From: Microbacterium aerolatum
Lineage (GTDB): Bacteria; Actinomycetota; Actinomycetes; Actinomycetales; Microbacteriaceae
Direction: 5' to 3'
Length of the DNA stretch: 64,000 nucleotides
Assembly: GCF_007988825.1 (NCBI RefSeq)
Contig: NZ_BJUW01000001.1
Location: 124,001-188,000, forward strand
Position numbers and translations under genes: made by a program
Notes under the pieces: generated by a model
What the model was told of the DNA's origin: nothing
The model's input: the letters and a program-made list of their open reading frames with translations, nothing else
Databases searched by the model: none
Part shown: positions 36,244 to 44,342 of the stretch, in pieces
How the letters are laid out: each line of letters starts with the position of its first letter
How positions within the stretch are numbered: the stretch's first letter is position 1

Positions 36244-37610
36244 CTCAGAATCGTGCGGTCCGGGTCGTCGCGACCGGAGCCCGGCTGCTGGTCGGAGTCG
36301 CCGTCGTCGTGGGGTGCGTCCTGGGCGTCTCGGCCGCCGTCGCGCTGCCATGGCCGGAGATCGCACGCGAGCCCGCGCAGGTCGCCGTGACTCCGACCCC
36401 GGGAGATACGACCCTGGTGTGCACCGGCGACTTCCGCGCGGTGGGCCGAAACGCCGAGAATGCGGCGCAGCAGGTATCGGCCGGCACCCCCGACTTCACG
36501 GTGGACAGCAGCGGGCCCCGCGAGAGTTCCGAACTCGTCTCCGCCGACCTCCCCGACACCCCCGGTCCCCAGCGTCTGGTGGGCAGCGCCGAACGCGGCG
36601 AAGCGGCGCTGATCGCGGCGGCCGAATCGATCTCCCTCGAGTCGACCGATCTCTCCGGGCTCGCCGCAGCTCCGTGCCGTGAGACGCGCACCGAGTCCTG
36701 GCTCGTCGGCGGCACAGTGCAGACCGGCACCAACGACCTGATCATCCTGTCCAACCCCGGTGACGTCACCGCCACCGCGACCCTCGTCGTGTACGGAATC
36801 GACCAGACCGCGACGACCACGCTGATCCCCGCCGGCACGCAGCTGTCCGTGCCGCTCGCCTCGATCGCGGCGGGCGCCCAGGAGCCTATCGTCCGGATCA
36901 CGGCCGCGGGTGCGCCGGTCAGAGCCGTCCTGCAGTCGTCGCTGATCCGAACCCTCGACCCATCCGGCATCGACCTGCAGGACAGCGCCCCTGCGCCCAG
37001 GAGCGAACTGTCGTTCGCCGGCGTCCAGGTCGTGAGCAAGAGCGAGGACACCGGACTCACCGTCATGCGCCTGATGGCGACCGATCAGGCGACCAGAGCG
37101 CGCATCACCGTGCGCTCCGGCGGCGCCGAGGTGCAGCAGTTCAACGTGCCGCTCGAAGCGACCACCCCCACGGAGGTGAGCGTCGACGGGCTGGACGCCG
37201 GTGTCTACAGCATCGAGATCGACGCGGACGCGCCGCTCGTCGGTGCCGTCAGGCAGACGACCGGGGTCGGGCCAGGCAGCGACTTCGCGTGGACTCCTGC
37301 GGCGGAGGCCATTCGCGGCGAGATCCTCGTGGCGGTGCCGAACGGCCCGGGCCCCCGCCTCCACCTCGTGAACACGCAGGACGCCGACGCGAAGGTGACG
37401 CTGACACCCGCCGACGGCGGCGACGGCGAAGAGATCTTCGTCCCCGCTCATGGCGACGCAGTCGCGGATGTCTCGGCCGACACCGCGTACTCGCTCTCGA
37501 CGGATCAGCAGATCCAGGCGGCGGTGACGCTCTCCGGTACGGATGAGCTGGCCGGCTGGCCGCTCTCGCCGGGCACCGCGGCGCAGCCGCCGATCATCGT
37601 CTACCCCTGA
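36240..37610 (+). CDS. DUF5719 family secreted or membrane-anchored protein
   Basis: The protein has 456 residues. An N-terminal hydrophobic segment (LLVGVAVVVGCVLGVSAAVAL, about residues 16-36) acts as signal or anchor, and the rest is Ala/Thr/Val-rich with beta-strand character, for example SWLVGGTVQTGTNDLIILSN. It has a low number of cysteines (two in the mature part: LVCTGDF and APCRETR), likely forming a disulfide. The family is found downstream of the large GT2 in actinobacteria. Function is unknown; an accessory role outside the membrane for the GT2 is inferred from the ATGA overlap. Confidence 0.75.
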   Translation: MTQNRAVRVVATGARLLVGVAVVVGCVLGVSAAVALPWPEIAREPAQVAVTPTPGDTTLVCTGDFRAVGRNAENAAQQVSAGTPDFTVDSSGPRESSELVSADLPDTPGPQRLVGSAERGEAALIAAAESISLESTDLSGLAAAPCRETRTESWLVGGTVQTGTNDLIILSNPGDVTATATLVVYGIDQTATTTLIPAGTQLSVPLASIAAGAQEPIVRITAAGAPVRAVLQSSLIRTLDPSGIDLQDSAPAPRSELSFAGVQVVSKSEDTGLTVMRLMATDQATRARITVRSGGAEVQQFNVPLEATTPTEVSVDGLDAGVYSIEIDADAPLVGAVRQTTGVGPGSDFAWTPAAEAIRGEILVAVPNGPGPRLHLVNTQDADAKVTLTPADGGDGEEIFVPAHGDAVADVSADTAYSLSTDQQIQAAVTLSGTDELAGWPLSPGTAAQPPIIVYP

Positions 37611-37638
37611 TCCTTCGCTCGCTGAGCCGTTCGAAGCG

Positions 37639-38067
37639 TCAGGGCCCGTCGGGGCCGAACTCCCACGGGTCCTTGCCCACGTACTCCGCCGCCGCGCGGA
37701 AGACGGCGCTCTCGATCGCGATCCGGCGATGGATGCCGTCGTCGTGGCCGGGCGGGAGCAGACGCTCGATCGGAATCCGGAACAGCACGATGCGGCGTTC
37801 GTCGCGGTCGATGCGCCAGCGAGGGATGCCGTCGGCATCCGCCTTCTGCGGCAGCCCGCCGATCTCGAAGCGCACTTCCTCGAGCTCCGGCCAAGTGCCG
37901 CGCAGGAATTCCACTGCCGTGCCGATGGTCACGTCGAAGCGATCGATGCGGCCGTCCAGCGGCGGCAGGGGAGGCCGCACGACCTCACTGCGTCCGAGAC
38001 GCCCGTGGCGGCCGTGTCGTGCGCCACGACGGGGCGCAGCGGCGCGTTCGGTACGGCGACGGGGCAT
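37639..38067 (-). CDS. Metallopeptidase-family (zincin-like) protein lacking HExxH
   Basis: The protein has 142 residues. The N-terminus is very basic (RRRTERAAAPRRGARHGRH). The region RFDVTIGTAVEFLRGTWPEL and then VRFEIGGLP and RRIVLFRIPIERL match the actinobacterial metallopeptidase family. In true members a HExxH helix follows; here the matching helix reads HRRIAIESAVFRAAAEYVG, with no HExxH, so it is probably catalytically inactive. The mycobacterial counterpart beside DUF3499 also appears to have lost the motif. It is divergent from DUF3499 and has a leaderless-type box. Confidence 0.7.
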   Translation of the reverse strand: MPRRRTERAAAPRRGARHGRHGRLGRSEVVRPPLPPLDGRIDRFDVTIGTAVEFLRGTWPELEEVRFEIGGLPQKADADGIPRWRIDRDERRIVLFRIPIERLLPPGHDDGIHRRIAIESAVFRAAAEYVGKDPWEFGPDGP

Positions 38068-38073
38068 GACGAA

Positions 38074-38079
38074 AGTCTA
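38074..38079 (-). promoter_or_regulatory. Leaderless-type -10 box for the zincin-like gene
   Basis: On the minus strand TAGACT ends 6 nt before ATG 38067. Confidence 0.45.
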
Positions 38080-38120
38080 GGTGCTCCGCGCGGCATCCGG
38101 GTGTGGCTGGCGCTGCGGCC

Positions 38121-38126
38121 TACGCT
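38121..38126 (+). promoter_or_regulatory. Leaderless-type -10 box for the DUF3499 gene
   Basis: TACGCT ends 7 nt before ATG 38134, giving a second divergent promoter in the same 66 bp region. Confidence 0.45.
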
Positions 38127-38133
38127 GACAGAG

Positions 38134-38340
38134 ATGGACGGAAGACTCTGCTCTAAGGTGACCTGCGCACGCGAGGCCGTGGCGACGCTGACGTTCGATT
38201 ACGGCGATCAGATGGCGGCTCTCGGGCCGCTCGGCGGCACGGATCACCCGCACGCGCATGATCTGTGCGCGCAGCACGCGGACCGACTCTCGGTCCCCGC
38301 CGGATGGATCGTCGTCCGGCACGAGGCGCTGCGGGCCTGA
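38134..38340 (+). CDS. DUF3499 family small protein
   Basis: The protein has 68 residues. Cysteine and histidine pairs (GRLCSKVTCAREAVATL, then HAHDLCAQHADRL) suggest a small zinc-ribbon fold. ATLTFDYGDQMAALGPL is the family core. In mycobacteria the homologue is encoded beside the zincin-like gene and manB, the same neighbourhood as here. The ATG at 38134 is chosen because it begins the conserved stretch and has a TACGCT box 7 nt upstream. Function is unknown. Confidence 0.8.
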   Translation: MDGRLCSKVTCAREAVATLTFDYGDQMAALGPLGGTDHPHAHDLCAQHADRLSVPAGWIVVRHEALRA

Positions 38341-38343
38341 GGG

Positions 38344-39153
38344 CTACACGCCGACGCGGCGTCCGGTGAGCCGCTCGGCTCTCGCGTCCGCGATCGCCAG
38401 CGCCCGACGCTCGCGCTGACGTCGCAGCACGGTGATCGCGATCAGTAGCTGCTCGGGGTGCGCCGCGGGCTGGGGTGAGATGTAGACGGCGGACTCCGCC
38501 ACCAGGTCCTGCGCGACCCGAGCCCGTGCCGGCGGCGACATGCGTGCGGCGTGCTGCAGGAACTGCGAGATGCGCCGGGCGAGACGGTCCGGCATCCGCG
38601 CCACATCCGCGATCTGCGCCCAGCCTGCCAGCGCAGGCGGCATCACAGCGGCGAGCGGGACGAGTTTCGGGGTGCGCACCCGCTGACTGTAAGTGCCCGC
38701 CACCAGGTCGCCCAGTCGCTGGGAGCGCGCGGTGAAGGCGCCCGACAGCATCGCCACCGCACCGAAGGTCATGTAGATCTCCAGCACGCCGATCAGGGCG
38801 CGGATGAACGCATGCCGGAACCCGGCCGCCCCGCCGTCGAGGCGCACGATCCGCCCGCCCACGGCGAGCTTGCCGAGACTGCGTCCGCGGAGGGCGAGCT
38901 CGACGACGATCGGCACGACGACGAAGCACACCACCATCGCCGCGATGCTGAGGATGCCGTCGATCGAGGTGTCGACGATGCCGGCGAACAGCAGCCACGT
39001 CCGCAGCCACAGGAACAGCAGGAACAGCACCCACCCGACGATCATGTCGATCAGGGCGCCGAGCGCGCGCATGAAGAACCCGAGCGGCTGCACATCGATG
39101 GCGACCGCTTCGCCGGAGAGCACCTCGTCGGCGGTGTCGATCGGCGTGGACAT
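38344..39153 (-). CDS. RDD-family membrane protein
   Basis: The protein has 269 residues. GFFMRALGALIDMIVGWVLFLL gives the R-x3-x-D start of the RDD domain, with a second helix at DGILSIAAMVVCFVVVPIVV and a third near GVLEIYMTFGAVAML. The basic turn LALRGRSLGKLAVGGRIV is typical of the family. The C-terminal ~90 residues are soluble and basic. The function of RDD proteins is mostly unknown; several affect transport or membrane stress. It is divergent from the SpoIIM-like gene with start codons close enough to overlap (CATG), which points to a shared promoter region. Confidence 0.85.
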   Translation of the reverse strand: MSTPIDTADEVLSGEAVAIDVQPLGFFMRALGALIDMIVGWVLFLLFLWLRTWLLFAGIVDTSIDGILSIAAMVVCFVVVPIVVELALRGRSLGKLAVGGRIVRLDGGAAGFRHAFIRALIGVLEIYMTFGAVAMLSGAFTARSQRLGDLVAGTYSQRVRTPKLVPLAAVMPPALAGWAQIADVARMPDRLARRISQFLQHAARMSPPARARVAQDLVAESAVYISPQPAAHPEQLLIAITVLRRQRERRALAIADARAERLTGRRVGV

Positions 39154-39156
39154 GAG

Positions 39157-39163
39157 TACAGTA
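39157..39163. promoter_or_regulatory. Palindromic -10 region shared by divergent RDD and SpoIIM-like genes
   Basis: TACAGTA reads TACTGTA on the other strand, so a TAnnnT -10 box is available in both directions. Plus spacing to GTG 39170 is 7 nt, and minus spacing to ATG 39153 is 4 nt. Confidence 0.45.
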
Positions 39164-39169
39164 AATCAG

Positions 39170-40162
39170 GTGGATGCCGATGCTCTCGCCGATGCGCGCC
39201 GCGCGGAATGGGATCGCCTCGGCGAACTCAGCCGGTCGCGTCTGGACGGCGACGGTGTCGACGAGCTGATCGTGCGGTACCGCGCGGCATCCGCGGATCT
39301 CGCCGAGCTGAAGACCTCGGTGGGCGACTCGCCGCAGGGGGCGTACGTGTCGTCCGTGCTGTCGAAGGCGCGGCTGCGTCTGACGGGTGCTTCCGACAGC
39401 ATCCTCACGCAGATCGCGCGGTTCTTCGCCGATCAGCTGCCTGCAGCACTGTACCGGCTGCGCTGGACGACGCTGGTGATCGCGCTCGTGTTCATCGCGA
39501 TCACGGCCGGTGTCGGCGCGTGGATAGCCTCCGACCCTGCGCTGGTGGCGACGCTCGGGCCCGCCGATTTCCTCCAGCAGTACGCCGACGAGAGCTTCAC
39601 CGAGTACTACACCGAGAACCCGGCGGCAGTCTTCGCCGGAATGGTCTGGACCAACAACGCCTGGATCGCCGCGCAGTGCGTGCTGTTCGGGGTGACGGGC
39701 ATCTGGCCCGTCTACGTGATCGTGCAGAACGCCTTCGGGCTCGGCGTCTCCGCCGCCGTGATGGCCGCGCACGATCGCCTGGACGTCATGGTGCTTTACA
39801 TCCTGCCGCACGGGATGCTCGAGCTGACCAGCATCTTCGTCGCCGCCGCAGCCGGCCTGCACCTGTTCTGGGCGTGGGTCGCACCGGGGCATCGCATCCG
39901 AGGCGCTGCGCTCGCCCAGGAGGGCAGAGCGCTGGCGACCGTCGCGATAGGACTCGTGTTCGCGCTGTTCCTGTCAGGCCTCGTCGAAGGATTCGTCACC
40001 GGCTGGTCGTTGCCGTGGCCCGTGAAGATCGGGATCGGCGGTGCGGCGCTCGCGGTCTTCCTCGTCTACATGCTGCTGGTCGGCGGTCGCGCGTACCGTC
40101 GCGGTGAGCGCGGGGACCTCCTCGAGTACGAAGCCGGCACCCCGCAGCTCACCGCGGGTTGA
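39170..40162 (+). CDS. Stage II sporulation protein M-like membrane protein (DUF95)
   Basis: The protein has 330 residues. It opens with DADALADARRAEWDRLGEL, a start common to actinobacterial SpoIIM-like proteins, and later has five or six membrane helices. VWTNNAWIAAQCVLFGVTGIWP and VLYILPHGMLELTSIFVAAAAG are the conserved core. The organism is not expected to sporulate, and these proteins are encoded next to RDD genes in many actinobacteria. GTG 39170 is preferred because of a TACAGT box 7 nt upstream. ATG 39152 is an alternative that would overlap the RDD start codon. The stop is directly followed by the aquaporin stop on the other strand. Confidence 0.82.
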   Translation: MDADALADARRAEWDRLGELSRSRLDGDGVDELIVRYRAASADLAELKTSVGDSPQGAYVSSVLSKARLRLTGASDSILTQIARFFADQLPAALYRLRWTTLVIALVFIAITAGVGAWIASDPALVATLGPADFLQQYADESFTEYYTENPAAVFAGMVWTNNAWIAAQCVLFGVTGIWPVYVIVQNAFGLGVSAAVMAAHDRLDVMVLYILPHGMLELTSIFVAAAAGLHLFWAWVAPGHRIRGAALAQEGRALATVAIGLVFALFLSGLVEGFVTGWSLPWPVKIGIGGAALAVFLVYMLLVGGRAYRRGERGDLLEYEAGTPQLTAG

Positions 40163-40927
40163 TCAGAACTTCTGCGTACCGTCCAGCAGCGTCTTGTACG
40201 CCAGGCCGGCGATCATCGCCCCGACGATCGGGAACACGATGAACACCCACAGCTGCGACAGCGGGCCGACCCCGCCGTAGACGGCCGCCGCGATCGAGCG
40301 GGCCGGATTCACCGACGTGTTGTCGACCGGGATGCTGATCAGGTGGATGAGGGTCAGCGTGAGACCGATCGCGAGGCCGGCGAAGGGCGTGGGGCGCAGC
40401 TTGTGCGTCGTGCCGAGGATCACGAACAGGAACATCGCCGTCAGGACGATCTCGACGATGATGGCGGCCCACATACCGAAGCCGCCGGGGGAGTGCTCGC
40501 CCCAGCCGTTGCTGGCGAAGCCGGCATCCTGAGCACCGGTGAGCCAGCCGTCCGGACCGAACAATCCGATGAGCACGAGGATCGTGCTGGCGACCACGCC
40601 GCCGACGACCTGCGAGATGATGTAGCCGGGTACCTCACGCCACGGGAGCCGGCCTGCGGCCGCGACCCCGAGCGTGACGGCGGGGTTGAAGTGGCCGCCG
40701 GAGACGGGGCCGAAGGCGTATGCGCCCACGACGACCGTCAGGCCGAACGCGAGTGCGACCGCCACGTAGACGGCCGAGCCTGAGCCCGGGTCGGTGAAGT
40801 GGTTGGACGCGAACAGCGCGGTGCCGACGCCGCCGAGGACCAGCAGGAAGGTGCCGAGCGCCTCAGCGGTGAGTTTTGCGCCAGTGGATGGGACCGGAGC
40901 CGCGGCTTCGGCGAGCGTTTCGCTCAT
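40163..40927 (-). CDS. aqpZ: Aquaporin Z-type water channel (MIP family)
   Basis: The protein has 254 residues and six membrane helices. The two NPA half-helices are GGHFNPAVTLG and TSVNPARSI. The filter arginine follows the second NPA (NPAR), as in water-selective channels. The length and the TAEALGTFLLVLGGVG start match AqpZ. An AGAGGG ribosome binding site lies before the ATG at 40927. It is separated from katA by a strong hairpin (40982-41013), so it has an independent promoter not identified here. Confidence 0.92.
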   Translation of the reverse strand: MSETLAEAAAPVPSTGAKLTAEALGTFLLVLGGVGTALFASNHFTDPGSGSAVYVAVALAFGLTVVVGAYAFGPVSGGHFNPAVTLGVAAAGRLPWREVPGYIISQVVGGVVASTILVLIGLFGPDGWLTGAQDAGFASNGWGEHSPGGFGMWAAIIVEIVLTAMFLFVILGTTHKLRPTPFAGLAIGLTLTLIHLISIPVDNTSVNPARSIAAAVYGGVGPLSQLWVFIVFPIVGAMIAGLAYKTLLDGTQKF

Positions 40928-40981
40928 GGGATTCCCTCTCGTCGGTTCGATTCGAAGCGATCGAATTCACCGCACATGATA

Positions 40982-41013
40982 GTGGGGTCGGATGCCGAAG
41001 CATCCGACCCCAC
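40982..41013 (-). terminator. Terminator hairpin downstream of katA
   Basis: A perfect 14-bp stem (40982-40995 with 41000-41013) encloses a four-base loop, which reads TTCG on the minus strand, a stable tetraloop. The stem is 21 bp past the katA stop. The T-tract is weak, so it may be of a factor-assisted or tailless type. Confidence 0.75.
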
Positions 41014-41034
41014 GCGGGAATGTTCGTCAGGCGA

Positions 41035-42531
41035 TCAGTCGCCGACTCCGACCGGCTCCGGCTCGCCGACGGGGAGACCTGCCAGAGCACGGACGTCGTC
41101 CGCGAGCTGCTGGTCGACCTGGCCCCAGTACCAGAAGAAGCGCTCCTGGATGGCGGGAACCGTCAGCGCGTTGTACTGACCGGTGAGGGTCTCGACGAAG
41201 CGCTGGCGCTCTTCGGCGCTGAAGACGTCGTTGATCAGCGTGCGAGCCTGGCCGAAGTCGTCGTCCTCCGAGTGCAGGGTCGCAGCCGAGCGCACGAGTG
41301 CGCCGTCGTTCTCCCAGCTCGCCTCGACACCGCGCTGCGGGTCGGCCTGCGGGCCGCCGGCGACACCGTACGAGTTCGGGGTGTAGACCCGGTGCTCTGC
41401 GGTGTTGTAGTGGTACTGCATGTTGCCCTCGTGCATGTAGTTGCTCGTGTGGGCGGCGTGCGGCTGGTTGACCGGCAGCTGGTTGTAGTTCGTGCCGATG
41501 CGGTAGCGCTGCGCGTCCGGGTAGGAGAACACGCGGGCCATCAGCATCTTGTCGGGCGAGATGCCGGTCCCGGGAACCTGGTTGCCGGGCGAGAAGGCAG
41601 CCTGCTCGATCTCGGCGAAGAAGTTCTGCGGGTTGCGGTTCAGCGTGAACGTGCCGACCTTGATGCGCGGGTAGTCCTTCTTCGACCAGGTCTTGGTCAG
41701 GTCGAACGGGTTGAAGCGGTAGGTCTTGGCCTCTTCGTAGGGCATGACCTGGACGTAGACGTCCCAGGACGGGTTCTCTCCACGCTCGATCGCCTCGTAC
41801 AGGTCGCGGCGGTAGTAGTCGGCGTCCTCACCGGCGATGCGCTCGGCCTCGTCGGCGAACATCGGCTCGACGCCCTGCTGAGTCAGGAAGTGGTACTGCA
41901 CCCAGAAGCGCTCACCGGCCTCGTTGACCCACTGGTAGGTGTGCGAGCCGTAGCCGTTCATGTGACGCCACGAGCGCGGCAGGCCGCGGTCGCCCATGAC
42001 GTAGCTGACCTGGTGGGCCGACTCGGGGGAGAGGGTCCAGAAGTCCCACTGCATGTCGGCGTCGCGCAGGCCGGAGCCGGTCAGGCGCTTCTGCGAGTGG
42101 ATGAAGTCGGGGAACTTCATGCCGTCGCGCAGGAAGAACGTCGGGGTGTTGTTGCCGACGATGTCGAGGTTGCCCTCGGTGGTGTAGAAGCGCAGCGAGA
42201 AGCCGCGGACGTCGCGCCAGGTGTCGGGGGAGCCCTGCTCGCCGGCGACCGAGGAGAAGCGGATCAGCGTCTCGCTCTTCGCGCCGGGCTGGAAGACGGA
42301 AGCGCGGGTGTACTGCGAGACGTCCTCGGTGACGACGAACTCACCGAACGCTCCGCCGCCCTTGGCGTGCGGGTTGCGCTCCGGCACGCGCTCGCGGTTG
42401 AAGGAGGCGAGCTTCTCGACCAGGTAGCGGTCGTGGAGGGCGGTGATGCCGTCGGGACCGGAGGTCAGCGAGTGTGCATCGCTGGCGACCGGGGTTCCAG
42501 TCTGGGTGGTAGTGAAAGCGTTGTCTGTCAT
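41035..42531 (-). CDS. katA: Monofunctional haem catalase
   Basis: The protein has 498 residues. The catalytic histidine is H55 ([11 protein letters not shown]), the distal asparagine is N127 ([10 protein letters not shown]) and the proximal haem ligand is Y337 ([11 protein letters not shown]). It decomposes hydrogen peroxide to water and oxygen in the cytoplasm. It is a small-subunit (clade 3-like) enzyme by length. The start is ATG 42531, one base after the Fur-like gene's TGA (42533-42535), so the pair is co-transcribed and coupled. Peroxide control by that regulator is expected. Confidence 0.96.
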   Translation of the reverse strand: MTDNAFTTTQTGTPVASDAHSLTSGPDGITALHDRYLVEKLASFNRERVPERNPHAKGGGAFGEFVVTEDVSQYTRASVFQPGAKSETLIRFSSVAGEQGSPDTWRDVRGFSLRFYTTEGNLDIVGNNTPTFFLRDGMKFPDFIHSQKRLTGSGLRDADMQWDFWTLSPESAHQVSYVMGDRGLPRSWRHMNGYGSHTYQWVNEAGERFWVQYHFLTQQGVEPMFADEAERIAGEDADYYRRDLYEAIERGENPSWDVYVQVMPYEEAKTYRFNPFDLTKTWSKKDYPRIKVGTFTLNRNPQNFFAEIEQAAFSPGNQVPGTGISPDKMLMARVFSYPDAQRYRIGTNYNQLPVNQPHAAHTSNYMHEGNMQYHYNTAEHRVYTPNSYGVAGGPQADPQRGVEASWENDGALVRSAATLHSEDDDFGQARTLINDVFSAEERQRFVETLTGQYNALTVPAIQERFFWYWGQVDQQLADDVRALAGLPVGEPEPVGVGD

Positions 42532-42532
42532 T

Positions 42533-42970
42533 TCACTTGTTCCTTTCGCAATCGGAGCAGATGGCTCGGTAGGTCACAGAGGCTTCGATGATCCGCATCC
42601 CGTGGTCGTGGGACGGATGCAGGCAGGGTGCTTCGCCGGTGGCGCAGGCGACGTCTTCGACGCGGCCGCACTCGACGCACTGCAGATGGTGGTGGTTGTC
42701 GAACTCGTCCTGCACCTCGTAGAGCGCGCTGCCGGCGTCGGGCAGGCTCACCCGGCGAACGATGCCGGCGCCCGTGAGGTCGCCGAGGATGCCGTGGACG
42801 GTGGGCAGTGCCAGGCCGCTCAGCGTCTCGCGCAGGGAGGAGAACACGGTGTCCGCCGATGCGTGCGGGTGGACGGCGAGGGCTTCGAGAACCGCGACGC
42901 GCTGCACCGTGACGCGCAGGCCAGCGGCGCGCAGGCGCTCGGTGGCTTCGGGGGGCGCGGCGGTGGTCAT
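42533..42970 (-). CDS. furA: Fur-family peroxide/iron regulator paired with katA
   Basis: The protein has 145 residues. The winged-helix part includes [20 protein letters not shown] and [34 protein letters not shown] then has HHH-x-C-x2-C, and the tail has a second CSDC, giving the zinc site of Fur/PerR proteins. A gene of this type beside a catalase is generally PerR/FurA-like, sensing peroxide and controlling both itself and the catalase. The start is ATG 42970, chosen because of the -10-like box 7 nt upstream and the palindrome next to it. Metal at the sensing site is not known. Confidence 0.88.
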   Translation of the reverse strand: MTTAAPPEATERLRAAGLRVTVQRVAVLEALAVHPHASADTVFSSLRETLSGLALPTVHGILGDLTGAGIVRRVSLPDAGSALYEVQDEFDNHHHLQCVECGRVEDVACATGEAPCLHPSHDHGMRIIEASVTYRAICSDCERNK

Positions 42971-42977
42971 GGCATCG

Positions 42978-42983
42978 AGCCTA
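42978..42983 (-). promoter_or_regulatory. Leaderless-type -10 box for fur-katA
   Basis: On the minus strand TAGGCT ends 7 nt before ATG 42970. A TTGTGA (43001-43006 on plus) is 17 bp upstream as a -35. Confidence 0.6.
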
Positions 42984-42986
42984 CCC

Positions 42987-43009
42987 TTTTTCTGAATCAT
43001 TCACAAAAA
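42987..43009. promoter_or_regulatory. Fur-box-like palindromic operator of fur-katA
   Basis: Two 11-base arms (42987-42997 and 42999-43009) surround one central C. They match as an inverted repeat at all but one position, with the core TGAATCATTCA. The site covers the -35 and the spacer of the promoter at 42978, so binding would block RNA polymerase. Confidence 0.75.
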
Positions 43010-43034
43010 GGAATCGGTCAGGTCTAGATCGGAT

Positions 43035-44342
43035 CTACAGCCGCCCGGCCGCCTTCAGCTCGAGGTATCGGTCGGCGATCTTCGGCGGCAGACTCTCCGG
43101 ATCGGCGGCGATCGCCTCGCCGCCCGCGCGGCGGATGGCGTCGGCCACATTCTCCGCATCACGCAGCGTGCGCTCGGCTGCTGCGGCGAGATAGATGTCC
43201 TCGCGGGAATCGCGCTTCGTCGCCAGCGTCCCGACCGCGTCATCGGTCACCGATCCCACCAGCACCGTCGTGGCGCGCGATGGGTTCGGGAATGCGCCGA
43301 GGAAGCTGCGCGCGGACTCCGCGGCATCCTGGGCGGTGAGCACGACGACCAGTGAGGGGCGCGTCGTCAGCGTGCGGATCGCGGCGAACGCTCCGCCCCA
43401 GTCCGTGTCGACCAGGCGCGCGTGCACCGGCGCCATCGCATCGGTGATCGCTTGCAGCAGTCCCGGCCCGTCGACACCGGTCACCCGTCCCCGCACGACC
43501 CGGTCGTACATCAGCAGGTGCACGTGGTCGCCGGCGCGTGACGCGAGAGCAGCCAGCAGCAACGACGCCTCGAGCGCGGCATCCAGTCGTGTGCCGTCGC
43601 CGACGCGAGCGGCCGCGGTCCGTCCCGTGTCGATGACGATGACGACGTGCCTGTCGCGCTCCGGACGCCAGGTGCGCAGCATCGTGGTGCCGGCGCGTGC
43701 CGTCGCGCGCCAGTCGATCGAGCGCACGTCGTCGCCCCGCACGTATTCGCGCAGGGAATCGAACTCGGTGCCCTGGCCGCGCACCTGGATGCTGGTGTTG
43801 CCGTCCAGCTCGCGCAGCCTGGCCAGGCGGGAGGGCAGATGCTTGCGCGAGGCGAACGCCGGCAGTACCCGGATGGCGCCCCGCACGTCGTGCCGTGCCT
43901 GCCGCCCGCCGAGCCCCAGCGGACCGCGGGAGCGGACGAAGACGAACTCGCTCACGAGCTCGCCCCGGCGCCGCGGAAGCAGAGGAATCGTCACGCGGCG
44001 TCGCTCATCTGGCGGCACCACGATGCTCAGCCGTTCGGCGCTCGCCCCCGCGGTCGGCTGCCAGGCGTCGCGGACCAGCGCGTGCAGCGTGCGCGCACCG
44101 TGATTGTGCAGGGCGACCGAGGCGTCGATCGGCTCATCCATGCGCGCACGCGCCGGCACCCGCCTGGTCAACGTGATCTGCCGCGCGCTCGCCGCGAGCG
44201 CAACGTCGATCGCCAGCAGGATGCCGCACAGCACCAGCCAGCCCGCGACCGCGACCCACACCGGGACACCGGCCATGGCGAGAGCCACGACCGGGACGAC
44301 CCCGAGTCCGATGAGCAGGGCGAGGCGACCGGAGACGAACAC
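43035..44342 (-). CDS. DUF58 domain protein (MoxR-associated)
   Basis: The protein has 435 residues. Two N-terminal helices (LALLIGLGVVPVVALAMAG and WVAVAGWLVLCGILLAID) precede the DUF58 domain, with YVRGDDVRSIDWRATARAG as its core motif. A von Willebrand-like fold follows (HVVIVIDTGRTAAARVGDG). It starts at GTG 44342, directly after the MoxR stop (TAA at 44343-44345), so the two are a unit, probably acting together in a MoxR-type chaperone complex. The substrate is unknown. Confidence 0.85.
   Translation of the reverse strand: MFVSGRLALLIGLGVVPVVALAMAGVPVWVAVAGWLVLCGILLAIDVALAASARQITLTRRVPARARMDEPIDASVALHNHGARTLHALVRDAWQPTAGASAERLSIVVPPDERRRVTIPLLPRRRGELVSEFVFVRSRGPLGLGGRQARHDVRGAIRVLPAFASRKHLPSRLARLRELDGNTSIQVRGQGTEFDSLREYVRGDDVRSIDWRATARAGTTMLRTWRPERDRHVVIVIDTGRTAAARVGDGTRLDAALEASLLLAALASRAGDHVHLLMYDRVVRGRVTGVDGPGLLQAITDAMAPVHARLVDTDWGGAFAAIRTLTTRPSLVVVLTAQDAAESARSFLGAFPNPSRATTVLVGSVTDDAVGTLATKRDSREDIYLAAAAERTLRDAENVADAIRRAGGEAIAADPESLPPKIADRYLELKAAGRL

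Noticed and set aside
40876-42591. 571-residue plus-strand open frame across katA
   Set aside because: Antisense to an intact catalase with all catalytic residues; Val/Leu/Arg-rich composition is typical of mirror frames.
43025-43037. Palindrome TAGATC-G-GATCTA at the DUF58 stop
   Set aside because: Short (6-1-6), not GC-rich and with no T-tract, so it is not supported as a terminator or operator.
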